Source: CBDDEC01 sp965198045 (GTDB lineage Bacteria > Chloroflexota > Dehalococcoidia > UBA2979). From it: DNA of 64,000 nucleotides. The position numbers were made by a program, and so were the translations under genes. Shown here piece after piece: positions 1-8,530 of the stretch. Numbering within the stretch: position 1 is the first letter of the stretch; every line of letters begins with the position of its first letter. The notes under the pieces were generated by a model, which did no database searches, was not told the DNA's origin, and saw only the letters and a list, made by a program, of their open reading frames with translations. The DNA lies in the NCBI GenBank assembly GCA_965198045.1, contig CBDAOL010000007.1, positions 170,957 through 234,956 on the forward strand, written 5' to 3'.

Positions 1-169
1 GTCCGGGCCATCTGCTCCTTATGGATCATGGCTCGCCCTAGTATCGCTGTTGCGCGTCCCAAACGACCGCCGGCTGGCCGCCGTCCCACGCTCCCAGACG
101 CCATGAGCGGCCCGTACGCGCGCGCGACGAGGCGCGCGGAGCGTCATGCCAAAGCGTGCTCTCTACTGC

Positions 170-375
170 TCAGTCTGCGAGCACCGCCGCCAGCTCCTCG
201 TCGAAGACATCAGGCCAGAGCAGCGACACCCCCACTTCGTCGCAGAGCGTCACCCACGACGGGGCAATGGGAGCGCGCTCGACGATAAGAGCTGCTCGCA
301 CGCGGCCGCCGTGCATCGTGCGAGCGGAGTAGCGGTAGTCCAGGACTTGGCCGAGGCGATGCGGACGACTACGAA
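170..375 (-). pseudogene. C-terminal fragment of a GQLLDY-domain (nuclease-like) protein
   Basis: On the minus strand about 68 residues ending at a TGA look protein-like. They contain a GQVLDYRYSA block, a hydrophobic ALIVER segment and the ending SLLWPDVFDEELAAVL. This resembles the C-terminal domain with the pattern GQLLDY, then a strand, then gV.llWp, seen in some restriction-endonuclease-like or HNH-associated proteins. No start or upstream body is visible: above about 380 the frame turns into low-complexity Arg/Ser sequence. A decayed fragment is inferred, and the family call is tentative. Confidence 0.25.
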
Positions 376-483
376 AGCGCGGGCTTCGCGGGGATCTTGA
401 CCGCCCAGGATGGGCGACGACTCCGCAACGTCCTGATTCGGCGCTACGTGGAACCCGAGCCGATCCTGACTCTCGGGGTGGTG

Positions 484-1086
484 CAGCAGCCACTGCCCGT
501 GATCGCCGCGCTCACCCCCGGCCTCGGAGTGACGACGGGCTAGACGCCGGTAGTGATCACCGGCTCGCGCTTCACAGGCGCGACCGCCGTGAGTTTCGGG
601 GGGACTGCTGCGCTCACGTTCGTCGTAAACAGCGACACCGAGATCGTCGCCGACTCGCCCTCTCAAGCGCCCGGAGTGGTCGACGTGGTAGTGACCACCC
701 CTGCCGGCACCAACGCGAACACCGCCGCGGACGACTTCGTGTACTACGACCCACCGCCTCTCGCGGAGCCTGCTTCATTGATTGTTCAGAAGGCCGGCGG
801 AGAGGCGGGCATCCTGTATCAATTCGAGCTGACACACGGCGCCCTTACCACGGTCTCCCGATTCGAGCTCGCGGCCGGCGAGTCGAAGACCGTGTTGCTG
901 TACATCGGGTCTGAGTGGCAGCTCATTGAGCTCACGGCACCCGCTGGCGTGAGCTACTCAGGCACCTGCGCTGCCCCAACCGCGGTCTCAGCGCCAGCCT
1001 TTGAGTGTTTCGTGACCAACCCGTCGGCTGTGGCTGGACAGTCCGCTCCGCTTCCGGCTGACACGGGGCACGGGGCTGTCAGGTAG
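484..1086 (+). pseudogene. Surface protein remnant: IPT/TIG domain plus prealbumin-like domain, interrupted by TAG
   Basis: One frame reads PVIAALTPGLGVTTG, then a TAG stop (541-543), then TPVVITGSRFTGATAVSFGG. That is an IPT/TIG immunoglobulin-like fold with the stop in place of the usual second glycine of the GG-TPV turn. The TIG domain ends near 750. It is followed by about 90 residues of a SpaA/prealbumin-like repeat (SLIVQKAGG, YQFELTHG, FELAAGESKTV, a Cys pair, FECFVTN). Such domains occur in secreted or cell-wall-attached proteins. There is no signal peptide and no membrane anchor after the C-terminus. I read this as the 3' remnant of a larger surface protein. If translated at all, it would start at the GTG at 553. 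Confidence 0.55.
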
Positions 1087-1285
1087 CGAGGTGCGCGTCG
1101 CGCTCGTTCGCGGCGGAGCTTGTCAGACGGCGTTGGCACACGTGCATGGCCCGGAGCTTCAGGTTGCTCCGGCGCTTCTTACGGCTCGCTGAGCCAGTCA
1201 TCCGTGATCGTTACGGACTGCGTGTGACTGTCATGGAGTCGCAAGAAGGCGACGGCGACCAACACGCTCAGGGGACGAGAACGCG

Positions 1286-2734
1286 ATGACATCGATTTGG
1301 CTTGCGAGCGTCGCCACCGCCAATCGCCTCTACCTCATCAGTGCTCTTGCTGCCGTCAGCGTCTTGGCAATCAACCCAACAAGAGCTGGATTGCTTCCGT
1401 GCCTGCTCGTGGTCCTTGGTGCGGCCGCGGCAAAGGCGTACTCGCGATTAACATCGAGCCGAGCTGAGACACGCGTGGAAGAAGTACCGGTCTCGCGAGT
1501 ACCGACGCCGGCACGCACTTGGGAACAGGTGATGGACGCTCACTGCGCCGCGCTCTTGCAGGAGGGGATGCGGTCGTTCGCGCTGTCGGTCTACTTTTCC
1601 GATGCGCGACGCATCTCTAGCGCATGGGGGCTGGAGGGCATCCATGAAGTCCGTGAAGCGTTTCTCGCGGCGGTCGAAGCGAAGGCTCGACTGGTGCTGG
1701 GTTCGTCCGCGCACCGCGCAGACGACGGATCGATCGTGATTCTGGCGTCCGGGGGTGAGAACGCAGCGCGAGTGCTCACTGAGCGCCTCGGTAGCACCAC
1801 GGTGGTTCGAGTCCGAGACCGCCAGCTCCACCTCTCAACCAGCGCGGGACTCGCGTTCAGCGACCAGGACGGGCAGTTCGCCAACCTCGCACTCGCCGCC
1901 GCTGGCGCTCGCAACTGTCCTTCGCGCACGCTCGGCGAGGTGGCGCACCACTGCGGCCCGACCTGTACCACCGGCTCGGATCTCCTCGATCTCGAGGACT
2001 TGCTTGGGACCGCCGTCGCCGAGGACGGCTTCGTCCTCCGTTACCAGCCGCAGTTTGACCTTCTCTCAGGTGAGATTGTTGGCGCCGAGGCGCTGATCCG
2101 TTGGAATCACGAGTCTGACGAGCTCGAGCCGGCCCACTTCCTGGGCGTGCTCGAGGATTCGGGAATGATCCTGCGTGTCGGTGGATGGGTGCTCGAGGAG
2201 GCGTGTCGCGAAGCTGCACGCTGGCAGGAGGGCGGGCTCCCTGTGCCCGTCGCGGTCAACATCTCGGCACAGCAACTGGTGCCCGAGTTGGTCGATCACG
2301 TGGAGCTAGCGCTCGGTGGATCTCTCTTGCCAGCCCGACAACTCGAGCTTGAGTTCACCGAGACGGCGGCACTGGCTGATCCCGCCGCTGCCTACGGCAT
2401 CGCCGGCGCGCTTCGCGACCTGGGGGTGAAGATCTCGCTTGACGACTTCGGCACGGGCCACTCGTCGTTGACGCATCTGCGCCGCCTTGCCCCAAGCCGG
2501 GTAAAGATCGACAAGTCGTTCGTTCGTGCAATCGCCGACCGCCGCGAACGCACAATCATCGGCGGTACGATCGAGCTGGCTCACGAACTCGGATGCGTGG
2601 TCGTGGCCGAGGGAGTCGAGACCTCCCAGCACCTGAGGCTATTGACGCAAATGGGCTGCGACGTGGGGCAGGGGTTCCTGCTGGGTCGGCCACAGCCGGC
2701 TGATGATCTTGTTCGGTACAAGACCAGCGCTTGA
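1286..2734 (+). CDS. Membrane-anchored c-di-GMP phosphodiesterase with degenerate GGDEF-like region and intact EAL domain
   Basis: The 482-residue protein begins with two hydrophobic helices (residues 13-30 and 36-50), so the rest is probably cytoplasmic. Residues about 75-215 occupy the place of a GGDEF domain but show no GGDEF signature, so cyclase activity is unlikely. Residues about 236-478 form a full EAL domain. The catalytic set is visible: EALIRW, the Asn of VNIS, the Glu of EFTE, DDFGTG, KIDKSF, AEGVET and GQGF. EAL proteins with these residues hydrolyse c-di-GMP to pGpG. It stands alone, with a purine-rich stretch before the ATG. Low-level signalling through the degenerate domain is possible but not shown. 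Confidence 0.85.
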   Translation: MTSIWLASVATANRLYLISALAAVSVLAINPTRAGLLPCLLVVLGAAAAKAYSRLTSSRAETRVEEVPVSRVPTPARTWEQVMDAHCAALLQEGMRSFALSVYFSDARRISSAWGLEGIHEVREAFLAAVEAKARLVLGSSAHRADDGSIVILASGGENAARVLTERLGSTTVVRVRDRQLHLSTSAGLAFSDQDGQFANLALAAAGARNCPSRTLGEVAHHCGPTCTTGSDLLDLEDLLGTAVAEDGFVLRYQPQFDLLSGEIVGAEALIRWNHESDELEPAHFLGVLEDSGMILRVGGWVLEEACREAARWQEGGLPVPVAVNISAQQLVPELVDHVELALGGSLLPARQLELEFTETAALADPAAAYGIAGALRDLGVKISLDDFGTGHSSLTHLRRLAPSRVKIDKSFVRAIADRRERTIIGGTIELAHELGCVVVAEGVETSQHLRLLTQMGCDVGQGFLLGRPQPADDLVRYKTSA

Positions 2735-3100
2735 CCGTTACCGACGCAGCATCGACCCACGCCTCGGCGAGCACTCGATCATTCTCTCACTCGTCGGTTT
2801 GACTACCCAAATGATCCACTTTCACGCCCATCCGCGCTCGCGCTACACGCGCGAGCATCGCGCCCAAGCCCGCAAACGCGCGCGCGAGGCCCGCTGGAAG
2901 CGGGCGACGACCTGTCGCGCGCGTATGCGTCTTGCCGCGGCCCGTACGCGCCCGCGAGGCGGCGGCGTGCGGCTTAATCGTCCAGCACGCCCAACGATCG
3001 AACGTGGGAACCTGCGTGGCACGTTCAAGGCGCGCGCTCTCTCCTGACGCGCGCGAAGTCGACAGCTATCATCGCGCACGCTGAGGACCGGGCGGAGTCA
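2735..3100 (+). other. Intergenic region with one copy of a dispersed GC-rich repeat
   Basis: No convincing gene is visible on either strand. The Arg-rich open frames come from alternating GC/CG sequence. The one recognisable element is a roughly 60-bp repeat (2880-2939) shared with 19393-19451. Confidence 0.5.
2880..2939. repeat. Dispersed GC-rich intergenic repeat, copy A
   Basis: Shares the core CTGGAAGCGGGCGACG, the preceding GCGCGCGAGG and the following CGCGCGCGT.TGCG with 19393-19451. A weaker relative is near 23325-23380. Only intergenic copies are seen. Function unknown. Confidence 0.5.
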
Positions 3101-3365
3101 GTGACCGGGACTGAACTCATTCTCCACTACGACGGAGTCGAAGCGGCCCGCTACATCGACGACCCAGATGAGTTCGTCCGCGTCTGCCCAGAATGCAGTC
3201 ACGTCAACTCGGTCTCGCGACCAGCGTCGCCCGATGCCTCCATCCTGAACGAAGTGTCGGCCTGCGTCGTTTGCGCAACCGAGATTGGCAGCGGCGAACT
3301 TGTATACCTGGCACGCACCGCCCGCGCTCCGATTCCGTTCGGGCCAAATCGACTGGGGACGGTAG
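3101..3365 (+). pseudogene. Small zinc-ribbon protein, 3' end cut off by IS3 copy 1
   Basis: A GTG-started frame gives about 88 residues before the IS end. It contains two CxxC knuckles (CPEC and CVVC, about 43 residues apart), a typical zinc-ribbon spacing. The upstream DNA has no strong ribosome site. The IS begins at 3366 and supplies a meaningless tail ending at 3400. The native C-terminus is lost. Function is unknown, and the knuckles suggest nucleic-acid or protein binding. Confidence 0.5.
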
Positions 3366-3394
3366 TGACCGGACCCCCTTTGCGAGACCACCGC

Positions 3395-4219
3395 TTATGA
3401 GAGTCCAGCGTGTTGCTGAGCCTCCCAGCGCTCGGCGTAGGTAGCCGGGGCGAGCCAGCCCAGGCTGCTGTGCGGGCGCTTCGTGTTGTACTCGATCCGC
3501 CAGTCCTCGATCAGCACCTGCGCCTCGAGCAGGCTGTCGAACTGCTCGACGGCCAGGAACTCGTCGCGCAGCCGGCCGTTGAACGACTCGACGAATGGGT
3601 TTTCCCACGGCGCACCGGGCTCGATGTAGCTGCTGCCCGTACCGCTGAACCGGCACCAGTCGCGCAGCGCGTTGGCCGTGAGCTCGGGCCCGTTGTCGCA
3701 GCGGATGTACCCCGGCGCCGTCCCGCGCCCGGCGACGATCCGGTCGAGCGTGGCGGCGGTGGCGTCGGCGTTGATGCGCCTGGCGGCCACCACCGCCAGC
3801 GCCTCCCGCGTGTGCTCGTCGACGATGTTGAGCAGCTTCAGGACCCGCCCGTCCGCGGTCTGGTCGAACTGGAAGTCCAGCGCCCAGACGTGGTTCGGCC
3901 GCTCAGCACTCAGCCGCCTGGCGGGCTGAGCCGAGTCCCCCAGACGCTGACGCTTGCGTCGTGTCAGCGGGACGCGCAGCCCCTCCTCACGCCAGAGCCG
4001 TTGCACCCGCTTGCGGTTCACGGTCCATCCCTCCTCGCGCAAGGTCGCCCATGCGCGGCGGTATCCCCAGCGGGGGTGGCCACGCGAGAAGGCGTGCAAC
4101 TCCGTCCTGAGCGCGTCGTCGCCGCGGCCGCGCGCCGGCAGGCGGCGCTGCGTGGAGCGGTGCTGGCCGGTGACCCGGCATGCCCGCCGTTCCGACAACT
4201 CGAGGCGGTCCTGCAACAT
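3395..4219 (-). CDS. IS3-family transposase OrfB (DDE integrase domain), copy 1
   Basis: 274 residues from an internal ATG. An HTH_21-like N-terminal part (RGHPRWGYRR, then the VQRLWREEGL segment) is followed by an rve integrase core. Catalytic residues are visible as the Asp of WALDFQFD, the Asp of RCDNGPE and the Glu of NPFVESFNGRLRDEF. The C-terminus has the IS3-type YNTKRPHSSLGWLAPATYA ending. In IS3 elements the active enzyme is usually the OrfAB fusion made by -1 frameshifting, and the needed site is present at 4255-4261. It differs from copy 2 at two obvious positions (Glu for Ala near residue 7, Ala for Thr near residue 97). Confidence 0.93.
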   Translation of the reverse strand: MLQDRLELSERRACRVTGQHRSTQRRLPARGRGDDALRTELHAFSRGHPRWGYRRAWATLREEGWTVNRKRVQRLWREEGLRVPLTRRKRQRLGDSAQPARRLSAERPNHVWALDFQFDQTADGRVLKLLNIVDEHTREALAVVAARRINADATAATLDRIVAGRGTAPGYIRCDNGPELTANALRDWCRFSGTGSSYIEPGAPWENPFVESFNGRLRDEFLAVEQFDSLLEAQVLIEDWRIEYNTKRPHSSLGWLAPATYAERWEAQQHAGLS

Positions 4220-4248
4220 GCAGACCGCCTCGCGCCGGCGCGACGGGC

Positions 4249-4527
4249 TTACCAGTTTCCCCGGGCGATCTCCTTGAGCGCGTCGATCTCGAGTTCCTTG
4301 TCGGCGACGATCCGCTTCAGCCGCGCGTTCTCGCGCTCCAGCTCGCGCAGCCGTTTGGCGTCGTCGGCCTTCATCCCCCCGTACTGGTTGCGCCAGCGGT
4401 GGTAGGTCTGCTCCGAGATCTCGACCCGTTTCGCCGCCTCCGCGATCGTCTGCCCCTCACCGAGCAGCCGCTCCACCTCCCGCAGCTTGCGCACGATCTG
4501 CTCAGGCGTGTGCCTGCGTCGTTTCAC
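4249..4527 (-). CDS. IS3-family transposase OrfA (HTH), copy 1
   Basis: 92 residues: an N-terminal helix-turn-helix (RRHTPEQIVRKLREVERLL through SEQTYHRWRNQYGGM), then a leucine-zipper-like coiled coil (LRELERENARLKRIVADKEL). OrfA binds the IS ends and, fused to OrfB, forms the transposase. It ends at TAA two codons after a slippery heptamer. It is identical in protein sequence to the copy at 62017-62295. Confidence 0.93.
   Translation of the reverse strand: MKRRRHTPEQIVRKLREVERLLGEGQTIAEAAKRVEISEQTYHRWRNQYGGMKADDAKRLRELERENARLKRIVADKELEIDALKEIARGNW
4255..4261 (-). promoter_or_regulatory. Predicted programmed -1 ribosomal frameshift site in IS3 copy 1
   Basis: On the minus strand the orfA frame reads cgg gga aac tgg taa, giving the canonical slippery heptamer G GGA AAC. 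A -1 slip bypasses the TAA and enters the orfB frame without a stop. Just downstream lies the 14-base palindrome TCGCGCCGGCGCGA, which could act as the stimulatory stem. Confidence 0.65.
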
Positions 4528-4607
4528 CGTGATGTCCTCCTCCGCCCACCTTCGCGGGCCAAAGGACTCTCATCAACGGTGGTCTCGTCTCACGGGGTCA
4601 GGTCAGA

Positions 4608-5408
4608 CTCTTTGGACCCGATGATCCCGACGACATCGCATTTGTCGATGACCTGCTGGACGCGATGGAGGCGGAGCTCTGCATCGACTCTGCGCGTGTC
4701 TTCTCCACGGGCTTCTCCTCCGGCGCAGCTCTGTCGGTACGACTTGCCTGCGACCTCTCCGATCGCATTGCGGCCATCGCCCCCGTCGCGGGAGTCTACT
4801 TTCCCCCGTCTAACGTTCATATACCCGAGTCGGCCTGCCTCTCGACGCGGCCGGTCCCCGTCATCGCCTTCCACGGGATCGACGACAAGGGTGTCCCATT
4901 CGAGGGCAGCGAGCGGGTGAACCGACTGATCCCCTGGGTTATCGCACTAGCCGCGATCGGGGGTGGGCTAGTGCTCTACCGCAGGAGCAGACGAGGAGGC
5001 TGGCGGGCCATCGGCATGAGTGCCTTTGCCCTCGCAGTCGGCGCCCTGCTGGTCTTCGCGCTGACTGACCCTGCGTTCGAGAGTATTGGAGGGCGGCGGT
5101 CTATCGAGGACGAACATATACCGGGCTGGGCGGCGCACAACGGCTGCGCCAGCGTGCCAGTGGAGGAGCAAGTAACCCAGAACGTTCGGTTAGTTCGCTA
5201 TGAGGAATGCGAAGACGGCGCGACAGTTGAGCTGTACGCTATCGACGGTGGCGGACACCAGTGGCCAGACGCCACGTTCGAATTGAGACAAAGGGGACCG
5301 CCGAGCCGTTTTAACCCGGACTTCGGCACCCTTACCCACGAGATCAGCGCTAACGACCTGATGTGGGACTTCTTCGCGGCCCACCCGCTGTCGGCGGCAC
5401 GGGAGTGA
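4608..5408 (+). pseudogene. PHB-depolymerase/feruloyl-esterase family protein, N-terminus lost at IS, with a membrane hairpin insert
   Basis: The frame enters directly from the IS end. The nucleophile elbow GFSSG is followed by IAAIAPVAG, the Asp region FHGIDDKGVPFEG and the His region GGGHQWPD, so the triad of the PHB depolymerase/LpqC-like family is present. About 90 residues that normally precede PDDIAFVDDLLD are missing. Between the Asp and His regions, where the family normally passes straight on to the WAAHNGC segment, there is an extra stretch with two hydrophobic helices (residues 89-104 and 114-133 counted from the Met at 4665). A start at that Met would make a shortened protein, probably inactive. 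Family call is firm; function of the insert is unknown. Confidence 0.75.
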
Positions 5409-5429
5409 CCTGCCCCCATCACGCCCGCC

Positions 5430-5508
5430 GCGGGCAAGATCGCCTTCGTACCGCGATCCCCTTCAGCTTTGAGATCTACGTCATGAACGCCGACGGCTCC
5501 TCGCGCGA
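5430..5508 (+). pseudogene. TolB/WD40-like beta-propeller fragment
   Basis: GKIAFVPRSP in one frame and FEIYVMNADGSSR in the next together match one blade of a TolB-type propeller (GkIaF...eIYvMnaDGs). They are split by a frameshift near 5465. The fragment lies directly against a cyclase fragment with no intervening sequence. Confidence 0.45.
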
Positions 5509-5848
5509 CGGCCTGCGCTTCGCCATCGCTGCACAGCAGGCACTCGACGCCCGCAGCGCCTCGCTCGACGCATCAGACGACAGCGTCACGCCGGTGCGCG
5601 TACGCATGGGTCTGCACGTCGGCGAGGTCGTGCGTGAGGACACGGGCGAGCGCGCCGACTTCTATGGCCGCCACGTCGCGATGGCGGAGCGCGTCGCCTC
5701 GCAGGCCTCCGGCGGTGAGGTGCTCGTCTCCTCGCTGTTACGCGAGCTCATCGAGCCCTCCGGCGAGTTCGCCTTCGCGTCGCGCGAGCCGGTGGCCTTC
5801 AAGGGCCTCGACGGCGAGCACCTGTCGTACGCAGTGGGGTGGGCGTGA
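5508..5848 (+). pseudogene. C-terminal fragment of a class III adenylate/guanylate cyclase
   Basis: Residues RDGLRFAIAAQQAL through VRVRMGLHVGEV, DFYGRHVAMAERVA, GGEVLVSSLL and VAFKGLDGEHLSYAV are the second half of a class III cyclase homology domain. The first metal-binding Asp and the GDG loop are missing. It stops at a TGA that overlaps the start of the next cyclase gene. It is more divergent from the two cyclases downstream than they are from each other. Confidence 0.6.
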
Positions 5849-7140
5849 TGGCCGCGCCGCCGATTCAGTACCTCACAACCGACGACGGTATTCGGCTGGC
5901 GTACTCGACGGTTGGTCAAGGCGTGCCGGTGATCGTCCTGCCGAACGAATCGCTCTCGATGACCGGTCGATGGAGAGTCCCGCAAATCGTCTCGTTCTAC
6001 GAGCGGCTGGGTCAGGGACGTCAACTCGTGACGTACGACCGACGCGGCTTTGGATTGTCCGACCTCGCCGACGTCGCAACCAGCCTTGATCAGGCTGTCG
6101 CTGACATCATCTCGGTCGCCGACGAACTAGAGCTGGAGGCGTTTGATGTCTTTGGCACTAGAGATGGCCTCGCCATCGGACTAGCAGCAACCCATCCCGA
6201 TCGAGTCCGCCGGCTCGTTCTCTGGGATCCCGTCGCCAAGATCGACGAACTTCTCGCGACGCCGGTCATCGAGATGGGACGGCGGATGATCGAGGGGGAC
6301 TGGACCACCTATTGGGAGAGCATGCTCAAGATGCTGGACCTGCCAAGTGAGTATGCCGGTGCCTGGGCGGAGTCGATCAGCCAGGAGAGCTACCGGCGGA
6401 TGTACGACAGCGGTGTCGGCGTGGACATCACGCCGCTATTCGATTCGGTCCGGTCCGAGACGCTCGTTGTGGGATACACAGAGGCCAGCTACTCACCGCC
6501 CGGCGCAGCCCGCGCTGCTGCCGCTGGAATCCAGGGTGCACGTTTCGTTCAGCTCGGCGGGTCACCGTATGTCCCCTGGCACGCCGAGACGATCAACGAT
6601 GTCCTCGAGGCGGTGCTCCCGTTCCTCGACGAAGGAGCACCGTCCTACCGGACCGAGCCGGGCGGGTTCCAGACCATCCTGTTCACGGACCTCGAAGCCA
6701 GCACGCCGCTGACTCAGCGCCTCGGCGACGAGGGCGCGCAGGAGCTGCTCCGAGGCCACAACACGACCGTCCGCACGGCGCTCGACGAGCACGGTGGCCG
6801 CGAGGTGAAGCACACCGGCGACGGCATCATGGCCAGCTTCCCCGCGGCGGTCTCTGCGGTGACGGTGGCGCTCCAGATCCAGCGCGGGCTAGCAGGCGGC
6901 GAGGTACGGGTGCGCGTCGGGCTGAATGCGGGCGAGCCGATCGCTGAGGACGATGACTTGTTTGGCCTGAGCGTGATCAAGGCGGCGCGTATCGCCGACC
7001 GGGCGGAGCCGGGTCAGGTGCTGGTCAGCCGCGTGGTGATGGATCTCTGCGAGGGGAAGACGTTCAAGTTCGCCTCGCTGGGGGATGTGAGCCTCAAAGG
7101 GTTCGATCAAGCGGTGACGTTGTTCGAGGTGACGGCATGA
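5848..7140 (+). CDS. Adenylate cyclase with N-terminal alpha/beta-hydrolase-like domain
   Basis: 430 residues from ATG 5848. A GTG nine bases earlier is possible. Residues about 5-250 have an alpha/beta-hydrolase fold (YLTTDDGIRLAYSTVGQG, TYDRRGFGLSD), but the nucleophile elbow reads FGTRDG, with Arg where Ser is expected, so this half is probably a sensor. Residues about 262-430 are a class III cyclase. Metal Asp residues are in LFTDLEAST and HTGDG, a Lys precedes the latter as in ATP-using enzymes, and AARIAD carries the Arg. The usual VN.AAR Asn is replaced. The stop codon overlaps the next start (ATGA), so the two cyclases are translationally coupled. Confidence 0.82.
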   Translation: MAAPPIQYLTTDDGIRLAYSTVGQGVPVIVLPNESLSMTGRWRVPQIVSFYERLGQGRQLVTYDRRGFGLSDLADVATSLDQAVADIISVADELELEAFDVFGTRDGLAIGLAATHPDRVRRLVLWDPVAKIDELLATPVIEMGRRMIEGDWTTYWESMLKMLDLPSEYAGAWAESISQESYRRMYDSGVGVDITPLFDSVRSETLVVGYTEASYSPPGAARAAAAGIQGARFVQLGGSPYVPWHAETINDVLEAVLPFLDEGAPSYRTEPGGFQTILFTDLEASTPLTQRLGDEGAQELLRGHNTTVRTALDEHGGREVKHTGDGIMASFPAAVSAVTVALQIQRGLAGGEVRVRVGLNAGEPIAEDDDLFGLSVIKAARIADRAEPGQVLVSRVVMDLCEGKTFKFASLGDVSLKGFDQAVTLFEVTA

Positions 7141-8459
7141 CGCAAGCGAGCGCCCTTCGCTATGCGGTTACATCTGACAACGTGGACATCGCCTATGCAG
7201 TCGTTGGCGAGGGCCGCCCGGTGGTATACGCCGGTCGTTTCGCCAACCCGGGGATCGATCTGACGCTCGCGTCGCCACGCTGGATGAAGCAGTTCGAACC
7301 GCTCCAACATCGTGCGCTTGTCCTCTTCGACTGGCGCGGCCTGGGTGCCTCGGGCGTCTCGACAGACGGCTTCACGGCGGAAGGGTTCAGGCTGGATCTG
7401 GCGGCCGTCATCGATGCCGTCGGGTCGGAGCCGGTAGACCTCGTCGCGCGTGGTGCGCCCATCGACCTCGCGCTCGAGTTCGCGGCGAAGCACCCCGAGC
7501 GCGTGCGGCGATTGGTCCTCGACGCGACGCCCGCGGGGCTCGACCCTGAGGGGCGATTCGCAGGCGTCCTTCAGGCCGCCGCCTCCTCGGACTGGTCGCT
7601 CTCCGCCGAGTTGGTTGCGCTACTCCTCTACGGTTTCATCGACAGCGATCTCGCCCGTGAGGTCCACCTGCGACTCGCGACCAGCCTCGACAGGGACCGC
7701 TGGCGCGAGCTGTTGGCCGCAACGTCGGCGTTCGGAGATCCGGAGGCGCGCACAGTTGAACTCGCCTCACAGGTCCAGGCCCCGACGCTGATCTATCAGA
7801 GCCGTTCCGCATCTGCCGACGCACAGGCAAGGACTCGCGGCCAGGTTGCGCGGCTTCGCGATGGCAGACTGATCGTCGACGAGTCGGGCCGCGAGGACTT
7901 CCAGAAGGTGTGGAGGGTCACCGGTGCGTTCCTGGATGAGGAGGCACCGTTGGACGGCGGGGCAGCGGGGCTCCAGACAATCCTCTTCACCGACCTCGTG
8001 GGCTCGACCGCGATGCAGTCCCGCCTGGGCGACGACGGAGCGATGGAGGTGCTGCGCGCACATGACGCTGCGGTTCGGCAGGCCATCGGCGATTTCAACG
8101 GTCGCGAAGTGAAGCACACCGGCGATGGCATGATGACCGCCTTCGGCTCCGCCGCCGACGCCGTGAACTGCGCCCTGACGGTGCGCCGCGACATCGCGAC
8201 CTACAACGACACCCACGAGGGCGAAGAACTGCTCGTGCGCTTCGGTCTCAATGCAGGTGAACCGATCGCGGAGGACGACGATCTCTTTGGCTCAGCGTCA
8301 CGCTGGCGGTGCGCATCGGGGACTGGGGCGAGCCGGGGCAGGTGCTGGTCTCCGATGTGGTGTGGCAACTGCTGCTCGGCAAGGGGTTCGAGTTCACCGC
8401 GGTCGGCCAAGTTGAAGCGATCGGGCGAGCCGGTCGCGCTCCAACGGATCATCGCTTGA
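7137..8459 (+). pseudogene. Second alpha/beta-hydrolase-like/adenylate cyclase fusion, with compensating frameshifts near the C-terminus
   Basis: Paralogue of the upstream gene, starting in an ATGA overlap. The hydrolase-like half (to residue about 270) has lost the elbow serine (VARGAPID). The cyclase half shows LFTDLVGST and KHTGDGMM. At 8291/8292 one C is missing compared with the homologous tail at 16161: ggctcagcg against ggcctcagcg. The true continuation RIGDWGEPGQVLVSDVVWQLLLGKGFEF is then in another frame. A second shift near 8415 restores the first frame, giving LKRSGEPVALQRIIA and TGA. About 40 residues are therefore nonsense as written. Either a pseudogene or two sequencing errors. 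Confidence 0.75.
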
Positions 8460-8514
8460 CGCTGCGGCCATCCGACCCAAGCGGCGTCCAGATCGAGTGT
8501 CGAGGTGTAGTATT

Positions 8515-8526
8515 CACGTGCACGTG
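8515..8526. promoter_or_regulatory. Perfect 12-bp palindrome upstream of an MFS exporter gene
   Basis: CACGTGCACGTG is its own reverse complement and ends four bases before the TTG start at 8531. Position and symmetry suit an operator, but no regulator gene adjoins it. Confidence 0.35.
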
Positions 8527-8530
8527 AGGG

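Larger units (their letters stand above)
3366..4605 (-). mobile_element. IS3-family insertion sequence, copy 1 (1240 bp, transposase on minus strand)
   Basis: The ends are imperfect inverted repeats of about 41 bp. One begins TGACCGGACCCC and the other, read inward from 4605, TGACCTGACCCC. Both run to a shared GATGAGAGTCC or TTATGAGAGTCC block. The element carries orfA and orfB. Copy 2 (61939-63179) differs by very few bases, so one arose recently from the other. No target-site duplication is visible (ggtag on one side, gactc on the other), which suggests recombination or an adjacent deletion after insertion. It separates a zinc-ribbon 5' part from an esterase 3' part that do not belong together. 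Confidence 0.9.

Noticed and set aside
1054..1083. LPADTG near the end of the TIG/prealbumin remnant, like a sortase motif
   Set aside because: Two residues separate P and T, no hydrophobic segment follows and the protein ends six residues later.
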